Source of the DNA: Oncomelania hupensis
Taxonomy: Eukaryota; Mollusca; Gastropoda; Littorinimorpha; Pomatiopsidae
NCBI GenBank assembly: GCA_036898135.1
Contig: CM072512.1
Span: 9,280,498-9,344,497, forward strand
DNA: 64,000 nucleotides
Direction of reading: 5' to 3'
Positions 42,828 through 56,215 of this stretch are shown here, piece by piece. Made by a program: the position numbers and the translations under genes. The stretch's first letter is position 1. The number at the start of each line of letters is the position of its first letter. The notes under the pieces are model-generated. The model was not told the origin of the DNA. It did not search any database and was given only the letters and a program-made list of their open reading frames with translations.

Positions 42828-43527
42828 TGATTGATTGATTGATTGTTGCCTAAGGTCCAGCGGACTCCTCCGAGCCAAATCAGGACCGGACAACCCCTGA
42901 TCCGCATAAAAGATCTGCTGAAACAACCCTAGTGGGAAAATTGAATGCCCTCCACCGGCCAGTCACTTTACAATAAAGACATCCCACGCGGGGGACGGCT
43001 GAGGGTTTACCTTAACTACGCGAACCCCGGGTTACAAAAACAAAATAGAATACAACCATCATTATAAATTATCAACAAAACACATACATATAAAATGCCT
43101 ATAGTGCTAAATACTAACATCATAGGAAGCCCTAGTGACCACCCAGCAGAAAGCGTCCAACACTCCCAAGCTGATCCAACAGACCTCATACACAAACAAG
43201 GAGTCTTGTCCAGGAAGAGTTTTCAAGAAAAAAGGTAGGTCATTGATCTAGCGAAGAAGAAGATAGTATAGCAGAGTGATAGGACAGAGCAGGAATGGGA
43301 AAGAGTAAATGAGGAAGATAGCGACAGTGGGAATTTAAAGCACTAAATTTCCATAAAGTGGGGATACTATTTATACTGAAACCCCCGGCACTCCAACGGG
43401 GGTACTGTTGCCGCAGTGAATCTGTCATGCCTACAAAGGCAAGACAGGTTTTCAACTGGGGCTTTCACTTTTCCCTTTATAGGTTAGAACAATCTACAGT
43501 GACAAGATTGCTCATGATTCCAAGGGG
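42828..43527 (-). mobile_element. Non-tRNA retroposon, long form (700 bp), complete
   Basis: It is framed by a perfect 15-bp target duplication TATTCATCATAATAT (42813-42827 and 43528-43542). On the - strand it has the same start and the same 125-bp 5' extension as 13811-14511 and ends in a CAAT repeat. This confirms both ends of the long form independently. Confidence 0.9.
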
Positions 43528-43683
43528 TATTCATCATAATATGGAGTGCTTGTTGTGCGTAAAGCTGCCTCTGCAAGTAGCAACAGTCACCCATCCAAGT
43601 ATTAACCTTACTTTTTTTAAAAATTGGGAGTTTAAGCTCATGATTTTACCACTCATAACATTCATCCTGTTAGTGCGATAACG

Positions 43684-44575
<892 letters not shown>

Positions 44576-44627
44576 TCCCCAAATGCCCATGCAGTGGAGG
44601 GAAAAAGATCAATGTGAACTAAGTGAC

Positions 44628-45800
44628 GGTCAAACGCCTTTTTGAAATCTACAAACACATGATATAGACGTTGTTGGTGCTGTGGGTATTTCTCGCAGAT
44701 TATTCTGAGGTTGAAAATCTGTTCAGTGGTACTTCGCCCTGCCCTGAATCCTGCTTGTTCTTTAGCTATGATTTGTTCAGCTTGGGGTTTTAACCTGTTG
44801 CTGGGAAACCATGAGAGTGTACAACATCAGCCCTAAAATTATTGAAATTGTCAAAAGCCTCTATGATAAGGCTACCAGTGCAGTAATCCATAACAGCGCC
44901 ATCGGAAACTGGTTCAGTGTGCGTCAAGGATACCTTCTCTCTCCAACACCCTTCAACATCTTACTAGAGGGCATCATGCAGATCATGAAGGCACAGTCAG
45001 CATAGGGGGTAGAGAAATCTCCAACTTTCGTTTTGCGGTTGACATTGATGGATTGGCTGGAGAAGAACAAGAACTTAAACAGATGGTACAGATGCTTGAC
45101 ACCACCTCCAGATCATATGGAATGGAAATAAGTGCAGAGAAGACCAAATAATCACCAACAACACCAATGGCATCAACACGGGATATTCAAGTCCAAGGCC
45201 AATCCCTCAACACAGTGCATAGCTTCAAATTATTGTATCAGATAATGGGTCCCGACAGTAAGTTCTCTCCAGGATCTCACAACCTTGCCATAGCAAGGTT
45301 AATGCCCATTTAGAAAGACAAGACCATCAGTCTACCTTCTAAGGTAAGGCTGCTGCGCTCCCTTGTCATCTCCATCTTTCCTATACGCTTGCGAAACATG
45401 GACCCTCAAGCATGGAGATGAAGTGTTACAGAAGACTTCTGGGCATTTCCTATACCCAGCACATCACCAACGACGAAGTCCGACAGACCACCACACAAGC
45501 CATTGGACAACACGATGACCTGCTCACAGTAGTGAAGAAACGGAAACTCTGATGGTATGGCCACGTCACCAGATCATCAGGCCTTGCAAAGACCATCCGG
45601 CAAGGCACAGTGCAAAGAGGTAGAAGTAGAGGGAGACAGAAAAAGAGGCGGGAGGACAACTTTCGAGAATGGATTGGCTTGACATTGAGCGAAGCCATGA
45701 TGGTTGCTGAGGACAAAGAAACATGGAGTACGCTGGTTAAACGATCATCTGTGATTTCCCAACGACCTCCGGATACGGGATAGGATAGGATAGGATAGGA
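44628..45800 (+). mobile_element. 5'-truncated RTE-type LINE with 5' inversion (twin priming)
   Basis: 44628 to about 44808 is the reverse complement of the region around 35230-35413 of the intact copy. From about 44808 the sequence is direct from 35436 to the GGATA tail at 45776-45800. An 8-bp duplication TAAGTGAC (44620-44627 and 45801-45808) frames it. Several small deletions break the reading frame. Confidence 0.82.
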
Positions 45801-45953
45801 TAAGTGACAAGGGGGCGTCAGCGTACTATATTCATTCCCTGATTTTATATAGCCAAAGTAAGAAACAAATGTCGCATTTTGAAAATCTACCATTACCTAA
45901 GTATTGAAACACTCTGTCTTCATCACATCTACACACTGGGTATTATGTAGAGG

Positions 45954-46453
45954 CACAAGTATATCAACTAACAAGTTAGTATCTCTCTTCTATGTTTCTA
46001 TCGACGTGCGCGTACAACCGATTGCTTCCCTTTACATGCTTTGAGCTCCATAGAGCGTCATCGGCCTGAAATAACTTTTTAGAAACTTCAAAACCCAGGG
46101 GAATTATGGGTAGAAAAATCCTTTTCTGAAATAACGTCGGCTAAATCCTTCTTTAGTTTCTTTGCTCGAGCAAAGGCAACCTCATAGGTATGGAGCACTT
46201 CGTCCATTATAACTCCATCGCTGATAATACTGCTGACAAGTTTCTGCCTTTGTTCACTACCAGAAATACGCAGTTCCTCTCCCAACTTTCGTTTCATTTC
46301 AGCGAGCACATCTTCGCGAGAACAGATTTCCCAGATTTCTCTATTCTATTTTTAGGTTTGGGATATCCCCGTTTCAGCTTGTGGCTAAACGGGACCACCG
46401 CACGTCGACTAGGGGCAATACGAGATACTAACTTGTTAGTTGATATACTTGTG
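45954..46453. mobile_element. Non-autonomous TIR DNA transposon, copy 2 (500 bp)
   Basis: It has the same terminal repeats as 29623-30589 (CACAAGTATATCAACTAACA). It is flanked by GTAGAGG on both sides (45947-45953 and 46454-46460), 7 bp versus 8 bp in copy 1. The terminal 150-200 bp on each side match copy 1. The centre instead carries a - strand frame including VLAEMKRKLGEELR, which copy 1 shares only in part (30165-30419). Confidence 0.82.
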
Positions 46454-46599
46454 GTAGAGGAGAAACGATTGTGCAAAGGAGAAATGATTTCTGTTTGTGT
46501 CTGAGTCAACTGCAACCCAACGTGTATACATATTTAGAATGTAACGTAATTATTAGTGGTAGTATTTAAGCGTTTTTTTTTTTTACCGCTTTTTTCCAG

Positions 46600-46786
46600 T
46601 TCATGAGCTGCTCAAGGCGCTGACCGAAACAGGAACTTACTCCATCTGCCTGAGGTGCTCACTCGCTGCCTTTATGATGTAGAATATAGGATGTAATAAA
46701 GGCCGACTTAGACTTAAGTAGCATGTTTCAGTGAAGCGTTAAGTCTAAGTCGGCTTTTAAGTTCGTTCATGCACGCAGCTCATGAA
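46600..46786. repeat. Nested perfect inverted repeats (fold-back sequence)
   Basis: The outer arms TTCATGAGCTGC (46600-46611) and GCAGCTCATGAA (46775-46786) are perfect 12-bp complements. The inner arms GCCGACTTAGACTTAA (46702-46717) and its exact complement (46739-46754) form a 16-bp stem with a 21-base loop. The left part resembles a SINE 3' end (GCTCAAGGCGCTGAC), also seen near 58225. Confidence 0.7.
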
Positions 46787-48242
46787 TATAATATTAAATA
46801 ATTACAGTGGCCGTAGAACATAGCGCGGTTACCAAATCAAACCTGCTCAGTGCGGTTGGCCGAAATCTGGGCCAAGGTCTCACTCGAGCCGCCTCAGACG
46901 CCAACTTGCATCATCAAGTGCGCTGTCACACGCTCCCTAGCACCTTTATCATCTTGGGTTCATTTCGTATTAATTTGAGCTCCGACTGCTAACTATTATA
47001 GTGTTACCTCAACCTTGTATACGATCATACCTGCCTTGTGTTAACTTGTGACATGCTGTGCCTACCCGGAATAATGACCTCGTCTTTCAGTGCTATTCCT
47101 AGCATGAAATATCTCCTCCTCCCTAGGACCTAGGACATAGTTTTCGCCCAAGCATGACGTGCAAAGTGCGTGCTCGATCCCGACTTCAGCACTATATTTT
47201 AACAAGTCAAGTTAAAGTAGTTTCCCCCCCCACCCCACTCCACCGCCTCACAAACGTTATATTGGACAGTAAGTATGATCACAGAAGAGCTTATTAAGCC
47301 ACGTAGCTAAGGTGTAAGATCTCAAAAAAACGTGTACACAGCCTACTAAAACGACATTCGATCCCTCGAAAACGTCACCTCTGGAGTCTAGAAAAAGGGT
47401 GGGAGTTTTTCCCCTTTTATGGTCATTACGCGTCAACTGATATAACAGGCCCAGAACATGTGGCATAGAACTGCCCCTACCACACACGCTGTTAGCATTG
47501 GGTCACGCACAGATACCTCTATAGGTATGTATTCCGCGCGTGTAAAGTTATGGATTCTAAGGGAGATACGTCTTACGAATGAACAGTGAAGTGTAGCGTA
47601 AACATCCTCCATTGGCGATAAGGCAGACGTGGATATCCGTCCCGGGGGAGAGTGTGTGTTACTAATTTATTGTCAATTATTCACCTAAGTGATTTAGACA
47701 TTAAAACTAAGAAAATTAACGTATTAATTTTTTTTAAACAAAATTTAATAGCTAACTATAAACAAATAACGTCCCCCCCCCTCCACACACACGCACACAC
47801 ACAAAAATCCCACCTCTGTTTACGGTATTTGACATAGCCCAATTTTTTGGTCCGGCTTTACACTTTTTTGGGGGATCATCTGGAAAATAAATAGCAAAAA
47901 AAAAAACAAAAAAATCGCACACATACACACACATACCGTAAACAAAAACTACGAATTGTGGCTTCTTTTTTTTTCAACAATAATGCTTCAACCGTTTTGT
48001 TTTTCGATTACACCACTGAACCTTACTGCGGGTCAACAGAAGAATGTCGCCGAGCGAGAGAGATTCATTATACAGCGGTTGTTTGTGCATGCACCTATGT
48101 TTGGTAAGAGTTAATAGTTATTCTCGTTAACCCACCTACCGATGATAATAATAATAAGAACTCAAAAGAAATAAGGAAAGAAGCATATAAGGAATATAGA
48201 AAATAGTTTGTAAGATGTTTTCAATTCATAGAAGGAATTTTT
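46787..48242. other. Intergenic sequence with an old dispersed repeat
   Basis: About 47270-47525 is a diverged direct repeat of 48975-49260 (shared TATGATCACA(G/A)AAGAGC, CGAAAACGTCACCTC, CTGTTAGC). No gene is recognised elsewhere in the stretch. Confidence 0.55.
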
Positions 48243-48351
48243 ATGGCCCGTTTAAGGAAAATGAAACTAAAAGACCCGAAAGCATATTGGAAAGTCTTGA
48301 ATACGGACTGTAACCAAAAGCAACCAAACGTGAATATGTTACGCATGTAGA
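48243..48351 (+). pseudogene. Possible LINE open-frame remnant
   Basis: A 35-codon stretch includes MKLKDPKAYWKVLN, which resembles the linker before the reverse transcriptase in Jockey/CR1-group LINEs (DP-EYWK-LN). It is too short to classify. Confidence 0.35.
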
Positions 48352-48591
48352 TTTTGTAAAAAAAAGTATGTCCGTGCTCAATAAATACTTATTTCCGCTT
48401 GCGTTACTCCCAGTTGATAAAAGCGCGTGTACGCTGCCGTGTGTACGATTTCAAGAGCCCAGCGGGCGCGTTAAATGAAATAGACCGTTCATTGATACTG
48501 TTCAAGACGTTTTGTAAATGAGGTATTCCCACATTTAAAGTGAGTGTGAGATCTTTTTTTTTTCCAGACGTCTACAGTTGTTAGTATAATA

Positions 48592-48974
<383 letters not shown>

Positions 48975-49639
48975 GGTATGATCACAAAAGAGCATGTTCT
49001 TCGATGAGATGGAGGTGAAAATCTCTGCAATCAGCGCTAAAATAAAAGACAATCGGTCCTTCGAAAACGTCACCTCGCGAGTCTAGCTAGCAAAAGGGCC
49101 CATCCTCCCCCTCCTCCCCCCCCCCCCTCCTTTCTATACAACAAGCATTAGGCGTCATCCAATACAACAGGATCAGAACCAGTCGCATAGAAATATCCGC
49201 AGCAAAGCCCTCCAACGCACCCTGTTAGCCGTTGTTTGGTCACGACTGATAACTGCATGTGTGGTAGGTAACTGTATTTTTTGGGTAACTCTTTATCGTC
49301 CCTTATCGGGAAATTCTGGACCGCCTCCCCAGGGGAAGGCGTAGTCGCAGCCCGTGGCGCGCCCAATTGAAACCCAATCCTAATATTAGTTGCGTTTCTA
49401 AAAATTTTTGCTGGGGGAGCAAACCGGAGTACCCGGAGAAAACCCCCGAGACGACGTCTCGACTGTGAGCGTCTGTATTGGCAGTCTAAGGGCGATAAGC
49501 CAACACAGTGGCTATGGCAGACAACCATAATCTGAAACGAAGTTTAGATTCAATGCTCGCAAATATTAGACGCCCCTGGCGTGATTTAGACATGCAATTT
49601 TAATTAGATTTTGCGCACTATTTTTATCTGGACTTCAAA
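48975..49639. repeat. Old dispersed repeat with SINE family 3 fragment
   Basis: 48975-49260 pairs with 47270-47525. 49412-49530 carries GGAGTACCCGGAGAAAACCC and CCCGAGACG, shared with the SINE fragment at 13558-13760. Confidence 0.55.
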
Positions 49640-50235
49640 TGCACTTTGACTGATGGGCATTTATTCATATCTATGATCAAACTATAGTAGGCACGCCAGC
49701 GACTTGAATGGCTGCGAATTTTGCTGAGTAGGCGAGGGAGTAAAATATATATGTGGCCGCCACGATTGTTAACACTATTCATTCTTTACAGTTGAAGGCG
49801 TTTTGAGGTATTTTAATTTTGGGGTTAAGTTACAGTTAAAGGATCCCACTTTAACTACTCCCGCCCTCTCTCCGCCCACCCCATCCCTTTCCCTCGACAG
49901 TTCCTTTTAACATTCACAGTGAATGTTGCCCCACTTAAATTAAAAACAACAACAACAAAAGTGTGCCACCACAACAGCAAGACAATCTTTAGAAAATACG
50001 TTTGTTTTTTTAATTAATAAATTCCGTAGTTTTTGTGGCTATTAATAGCAACAGCTAGCCGCCACTTTTGAGGTCAAGGTAAACAGCAGCTACCAAAGCC
50101 GGTAAGAGGCAGAACCCATAACAGAAGTTGCTCGGTAAGGTTTTTGTTTTTAGGTTGATACAACAGACCCCACACTACCCCCAGACACCAAAGACGCATT
50201 CTTGAAGCTGCGTGGTTCATTCAGAAATAAGGCTA
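49640..50235. repeat. Dispersed repeat of unknown class
   Basis: It resembles 31380-31970 and 60095-60440 (ATTCACAGTGAATGTTGCC, ATTAATAGCAACAGC, CCAGACACCAAAGACGCA). No coding part is recognised. Confidence 0.55.
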
Positions 50236-50280
50236 TGGTATTCCTATCCTATCCTATCCCGTAACTCGAAGGTCGTAGGG

Positions 50281-50913
50281 TGTTACACTCCGTTTGATGT
50301 TGGTGTTTTTCTATCAGTATCTGATTCAGCCCCGATGCTTGAATTCCTGATAGTTGGGTAACTCAGATTCGTTTATCCACGCAGTCTGCTCAATCAGCAT
50401 ACAAGTCACTGAGTATTCGTCTGAAGTTTTCCACTTTTATTCAGCACACATCAACACTGCCTACAATCGCTTTCCACTTTCAACTTTTTTACTTTCCAAC
50501 TCACTATCAACAACAACTTTCACAACACACACTTTTGAAACATTGCGGCACTTAAATAGTCTCCTGATACTCCCGAACACCCTGGATCAATCTCGTATGA
50601 CGCAATTTAACCAATCGCTTCTAACTTCGTCATTACTGTCTTACGTCATACATATTTCTTCTGCTTCCGGGAATGTTCTCATACTTCGATATTTATCGGG
50701 AAGTTTCCATCGATAGTAAATACTGAAATCTAGAGAATTCTCCAATAATATCGACTAACAAAAATTATCAACGTTATACAAAACCTCTCCTAACAACAAT
50801 GCAAACTTAAATCAAAGGTAAATAAACTCCATTATTGAATACTTTGCAAAACGAAACGATTAGATCTATCGTGTGCGCTTCAGACATACTATCGTTCGCG
50901 TTTCAACGTAACA
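50281..50913 (-). repeat. 3' LTR of copy 2 (633 bp)
   Basis: It ends in TGTTAC/GTAACA and is adjacent to the polypurine tract (50914-50926 on +). It matches copy 1's LTR along its length. Confidence 0.9.
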
Positions 50914-51113
50914 TAACCCCCCACTCAAGAAGAAATTTACCCAATTTCTTTCAACAACGTTGAAACGTAATGCACAAACAAAGTACAGAATTAAAACTTA
51001 TTTCAGTCTGTCTGAACACTGTAAATAAGCCCAGTCCATCCACACAGAGTCGATGGTTTTCATCTTCAGGTCTGTCTGGAGATTGCCAATGTTCTCAGTT
51101 CATTCACACACAG

Positions 51114-51722
51114 TCAATGTTCTTTCATCCGCAAGGAAACGACGCCCTCGTCACTTGCGGTTGTCATCGGCCCAGGGTCAAAGACGATGATCACGTGGGC
51201 TTTCCTGGAGTCAGTGCATCCTCCGTTATCTCCTTCTTCCGTCGGATGTCCGACGCAGTTGACGGTGTCAGCTCCCAGAATGCACTTGCTGGGTCTCACG
51301 ATAAGGTTAGCTTCTGTTAGACGGTGAAACAGCTCCCCCAAGGTCTGCAGATGCTCTTCCCAGGTGCGAGTGTGGACTAGCAGGTCGTCCCAGTAACACA
51401 CGACGTTGTCCATCCCTTTGAGCATCTTTCTCATCCCTCTCTTCAAGGTAGCTCCGCTGTTGACCATGCCAAAGGGCATACTAAGGCACTCGAACGTCCC
51501 ATCAGGAGTTATAAAAGCAGTCTTTGGTATGTCCTTTTGACGCACGGGGACTTGCCAATAACCCTTGCTGAGGTCAATCTTTGAGAAGATTTTACTCCCA
51601 GATAGTTGGCGGAAGAGGTCTGCTGCGGTAGGCATCGGCTCGGGGTCGAAGACGGTGATCTTATTAACCTTCCTGTAGTCGATGCATACTCTGTTGCTCT
51701 CGTCTTTCTTCTTCACGACCAC
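51114..51722 (-). pseudogene. Reverse transcriptase part of gypsy-type pol, mosaic and truncated
   Basis: The frame holds VCIDYRKVNKIT, KIDLSKGYWQVP, MPFGMVNSGA and YWDD (51384-51395). At about 51265 it leaves the family sequence. Instead of the rest of RT and the RNase H it shows a diverged second RDYRK/FDPEPM-like segment (SRKAHVIIVFDPGPM) and stops. It is joined upstream by a one-base deletion in a G-run near 51735. Confidence 0.8.
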
Positions 51723-51734
51723 GACAGGGGACGC

Positions 51735-52395
51735 GTAGGGGAACTGGACTCCCTGATGATGCCCATCTTCAGCATCTCATCGATGTCTTCCTTCAAGGAT
51801 TCACGGGCCTTGAAAGGGATCGGGAAGGGTTTTGATCGAACGGGAATATTTGAAGTGAGGTGGACTTCATGTTCGACCAAAGTTGTAGATCCTGGGACAT
51901 CGCTTAAGCTATGGGGAAACTCACCCATAAGGTCATTGAGCTCCATCTTTTGACCTTCCGTCAAGCCTGGTCCTAGCTTAACATCATTGATGCCTTCTTT
52001 GCTATGGAAGTCTCCCAGTTCCAACAGTTCCTCGCTGTCGAAGCTGTTGTCGATCTCAGCTGCTGTTGCTGCATGCATAGTCTCTGATGGCCTTTCCACG
52101 TACAGCTTAAGGAGGTTGGCGTGGTATATCTTGGAATGCTGGCCGACCTTCACCTTGTAGTCGTTGATCCCCACCACGGTCTCCACTTCGTACGGGCCTT
52201 TCCACTGCATCAGCAACTTATTATGATCGGTAGGTAGCAGCACCAGCACTTTGTTGCCAGGTTTGAACTTCCTGCTCACAGCCCTACGATTATAGTAGTG
52301 CTTTCCACAGTCCTGGGACTTATTCAGGTTTTCTCTGGCTATCTCGAGAGTCTTCTCCAGCTTCTCTCGTAGCTCAAACACGTACTGGTATACTG
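51735..52395 (-). pseudogene. Integrase C-terminal domain and start of reverse transcriptase
   Basis: The sequence reads YVFELREKLEKT, then KFKPGNKVLVLLP and WKGPYEVE (the GPY/F-type integrase C-terminus), a linker, and HLTSNIPVRSKPFPIPF as entry to the reverse transcriptase. Relative to copy 1 an 8-bp insertion (a repeated TATACTGG near 52388) shifts the frame from the upstream integrase. Confidence 0.82.
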
Positions 52396-54655
52396 GTAAC
52401 TGTTCTTCACCTCTGGGGTGTCCACTTTCTTCGTCCACAGTTCTTTCAGGATGTGCATCGGCCCTCGGATGGTCCTTCCGTACAGCAGCTCGAACGGAGA
52501 GAAGCCGGTAGACTCCTGCGGTACTTCTCTGTAGGCGAAAAGTAGGGCGTTGATGTAGCGATGCCACTGTCTGGGCTGCTCGCTGCACAGTTTCTTCAGG
52601 GTGGACTTCAGCGTAGCATTGAACTTTTCGACAAGCCCGTTGCACATTGGATGGTAGGGCGTCGTAGTTAAATGCCGGATGCTCAGCAGTCTGTTGACCT
52701 CTTTCATGCAGTCAGAGACGAACTGCGTCCCAAGGTCTGTCAGAATTTCTTCAGGCACTCCAAGTCTACTGAACATGTCCACCAGTGCCTCTGCTACAGT
52801 TTCAGCGTCAATCTTCTTCAGTGGCACTGCTTCTGGGTACCGAGTTGCATAGTCCACTAAAGTCAGTACCCATCGATGACCTTCTTCACTCGGAGGTCTT
52901 ATTTCGCCGATTAAGTCTAAGGCCACCCTCTTGAAAGGTCGGTCGATCAGAGGCATCCTCTGCATAGGCACTTTCGGGACCCTTCCTCGAGGTATGGTCT
53001 TCTGGCAAATGTCACATGATCGGCAGAAACGGCTGACGTCCGCATGAAGTCCTGGCCAGTAGAACACCGCCTGGATTCTATCCGACGTCTTCTTGATACC
53101 TAGGTGACCTCCCATGATTGAGTCATGTGCTACTTCCATCACTTGGCGCCTTAGGGGTAACGGTACCAAAACTTGACGTAGTGGTTTACCTCCGTTGACC
53201 CTCGGATGCTGGAAGATTCGATACAGGATCTTGGCCTTCACCTCAAAATAGACCGTACCACTGCCTTTGGTCACGTGGTCTTGGCGGTTCCTGTACTTGT
53301 TTAAAGTGCTATCAGCTTCCTGGAGCTGGATCAGCTTATCTCTGTCCACGCTGGCAGCTTTGGAGTTGTCGGCGACCTTCAGTGGCGTAGTCGTCTTGTC
53401 TCTCTTGGCCTGGGCCATGGTAGTAACGGCACCGACGATCTCTGGTCGGCAGGGCTGAGCCGGAGTAACCACATTGTCCCGTAGCAGCTCTGTAAGGTCT
53501 CCATCGGGAAATGGCAATGGATCCTCCTCCACAACTTCGACGCGTTGGGTTGAGGCAGAACTCCACTCTGGATCGGGGTCGTCGGGTCGTCTCGCGCCAT
53601 CGATGTTCCCGATCATCAAATCATACAGCGGCTTCTTCAGGCAAACCGCTTCGACTTCGCCTATGTAGAAAGGGGTGTTGACATGAATTTTTGCAACTGG
53701 CGCTTTCACACATTTGCTGTCGGCCATGAGCGTCCATTTAGAATCGCCAGTGAATTGTTCTTTAGCGATTAGGTCTTCTCTGACGATGACCCCACTGCAG
53801 CCAGAGTCTCTTAGAACAGTCACTTCATGATTTCCGACGCGTCCCTTTGAACCAGGCATGTTCTGGACGGTCACAGCTGCGCTGGCGACGACGGGGATGG
53901 ATTTTCCGTTGGCAAGGAGAAGTTGGCCATAGGTCATGCACTCTTGCACGTCCGCACGAGTAGCTGTGTGCTTGGTCTCACTCGGAAGAATGACGCTCCC
54001 ACCGCACACTTGATGGTCGGATCTACTAGTTTGCCGTTGATTGGAGAAACGTCTCTGTCGGTTGTTCGCCGCTGCATTGTCTGTAGTGCTCCGCTGTTCG
54101 CTACTTTTGTTTTGAGGACAGTTAGCCGCTCTGTGGTCTGTAGCGTTGCAGGTGAAACAGCCTCTTGAATGCCCTTCCCTGGGAGGTGGCGTGGAGTCCG
54201 TCTGTTTCTGGTTCGTCTGGCTCCCCTGGATCTGGTTCGCATGGTTTCCAGTCTTCTGAAAATGTTTCGTCGCGCTGGGTGGCCCCAGGGTCTTCCCATG
54301 AGCGATGAGATATCTTTCAGCAGCCTCAGTCACATCTTTAAGCGTCTGCAGCTTTTGTTCTTCTAAGTGGGTCGCTAGATCCTTGTGACAGGCATTGAGA
54401 AATTGTTCCTTCACGATCAGGTCATGGAGACTGTCATAAGGCTTCCTTTCGCCTGATAACTCCACCCACTTGTGTAGATATGACGACAGGCGCTCCACAA
54501 ACTGCTTTGGCGTCTCGTCTGACTTAGGCCGGCATTCACGGAAGCGTTTACGGTAGCCCTTCTCTGTAAAGTTGTAGCACTGCAATAGGGCCTCTTTCAA
54601 GACGTCGTAGTCTTTAGCGTCATCGTCCGACAATCTGGTGTAGACGTCGAGTGCT
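52395..54655 (-). pseudogene. Gag C-part, zinc knuckle, protease and integrase of gypsy-type element
   Basis: From 54633 this frame runs 764 residues. It has a gag-like region, a CX2CX4HX4C zinc knuckle (residues 159-172), an aspartic-protease motif DSG (276-278), an integrase HHCC finger (His503, His510, Cys540, Cys543) and an integrase core with Asp573, Asp633 and Glu669 (D,D35E spacing). LTDLGTQF has Leu where Arg is common. The frame is shifted against the gag start near 54650-54665 and against the integrase C-terminus near 52388. Confidence 0.85.
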
Positions 54656-55127
54656 TCCCCGTCAGAAGTGCACTTAGTCGAATCGCCCAGTCTTGAGGTT
54701 GCCAGTTAGAGCTTTTGGCAAACCTTTCAAATCTCGCCAAATAACTGTCGATCTGGTCCTTCCCGTCGACAAACGCTGGCAATTTTGGAGCTTTGTTGTC
54801 ACTGATAACTTGTGGTGCATGCTGATTGTTTTGGATACGCGCCAACTCTAGCTGGTACTGAAGTCGTCTCTCTTCCATCTCTCTTTCTTCTCGGCGTCGC
54901 TGCTCTTCTGATTCTCTGTCTTCTCGGCGACGCTGCTCTTCTAATTCTCTGTCTTCTCGGCGACGCTGTTCTTCTATTTGTCTTTCTTCGCGTCGTCGCT
55001 GTTCTTCTCTTTCTTCACGCTGCCGTTCAATTTCTCTTTCTTGTATTCTCTCCTGAGACTTGACGTACTCCGTCAGCTGTTTGCCTTTTAGATTCAGTTC
55101 AACCCCTTTCTGCCAGAAGTCAGCCAT
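54597..55127 (-). pseudogene. Gag N-terminal part, downstream copy
   Basis: ATG at 55127 opens MADFWQKGVELNLKGKQ followed by about 70 residues of Glu/Arg/Gln repeats (EEQRRRE units), a likely coiled coil, then a DSYLARFERFA motif. The frame leaves the gag-pol frame near 54650 and ends at 54597. Confidence 0.75.
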
Positions 55128-55839
55128 CTTGATGCTTTTCTGGAAAGTCCTTTTCTGGAAAGTTCTTTTTCTAGAAAGTTCTTGACTGTGCTGTACCTTT
55201 CTAGACTGTTCTAGAACAGCACGCTTTCTGCAGTAGCGCTGATGCTTGCCACTACGTTAGTCGAATCGCCCAGTCTTGAGGTTGCCAGTTAGAGCTTTTG
55301 GCAAACCTTTCAAATCTTGCCAAATAACTGTCGATCTGGTCCTTCCCGTCGACAAACGCTGGCAATTGTGGAGCTTTGTTGTCACTGATAACTTGTGGTG
55401 CATGCTGATTGTTTTGGATACGCGCCAACTCTAGCTGGTACTGAAGTCGTCTCTCTTCCATCTCTCTTTCTTCTCGGCGTCGCTGCTCTTCTGATTCTCT
55501 GTCTTCTCGGCGACGCTGCTCTTCTAATTCTCTGTCTTCTCGGCGACGCTGTTCTTCTATTTGTCTTTCTTCGCGTCGTCGCTGTTCTTCTCTTTCTTCA
55601 CGCTGCCGTTCAATTTCTCTTTCTTGTATTCTCTCCTGAGACTTGACGTACTCCGTCAGCTGTTTGCCTTTTAGATTCAGTTCAACCCCTTTCTGCCAGA
55701 AGTCAGCCATCTTGATGCTTTTCTGGAAAGTCCTTTTCTGGAAAGTTCTTTTTCTAGAAAGTTCTTGACTGTGCTGTACCTTTCTAGACTGTTCTAGAAC
55801 AGCACGCTTTCTGCAGTAGCGCTGATGCTTGCCACTAGT
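54674..55839 (-). repeat. 583-bp tandem duplication of the gag start
   Basis: 54674-55256 and 55257-55839 are almost identical, with two differences noticed (C/T near 55317 versus 54734, T/G near 55367 versus 54784). The unit contains the gag ATG and leader. The upstream copy (55710-55252) would be translated first and stops after 152 residues. Confidence 0.88.
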
Positions 55840-56215
55840 CGCTTTCGCTGACGCAGGCTCCGCTGTCCTCGTCGTATGCGACGCTGCACCACGCTGGTGT
55901 TGATGTACACGCTCCTGTGCTGAAGTAGACTCGACGTCCGCGCGTCGCTCTCTCTAATACTGGTGATGTAGCTCCGAGACTGTCCCTCGACGTAGTCTTG
56001 CGGCAGCCACGTAGTCCCGATCTGTTGTTCGCTTCAGCGACTACACGCCCTTGCAGTCAACCCGAACCTATCGGTATGTAGTCCCAGTATGTTGGTCCCT
56101 CCCGACGCAACTTGTTGGCGGCTACCCTCGATGACTGCCTCTCGTAACGTTGACTCGCTTGTTGTAGCAGTTGAACCCTTGGCTATGACGTGGATCGCGG
56201 CTTGACCCCCAAAAA

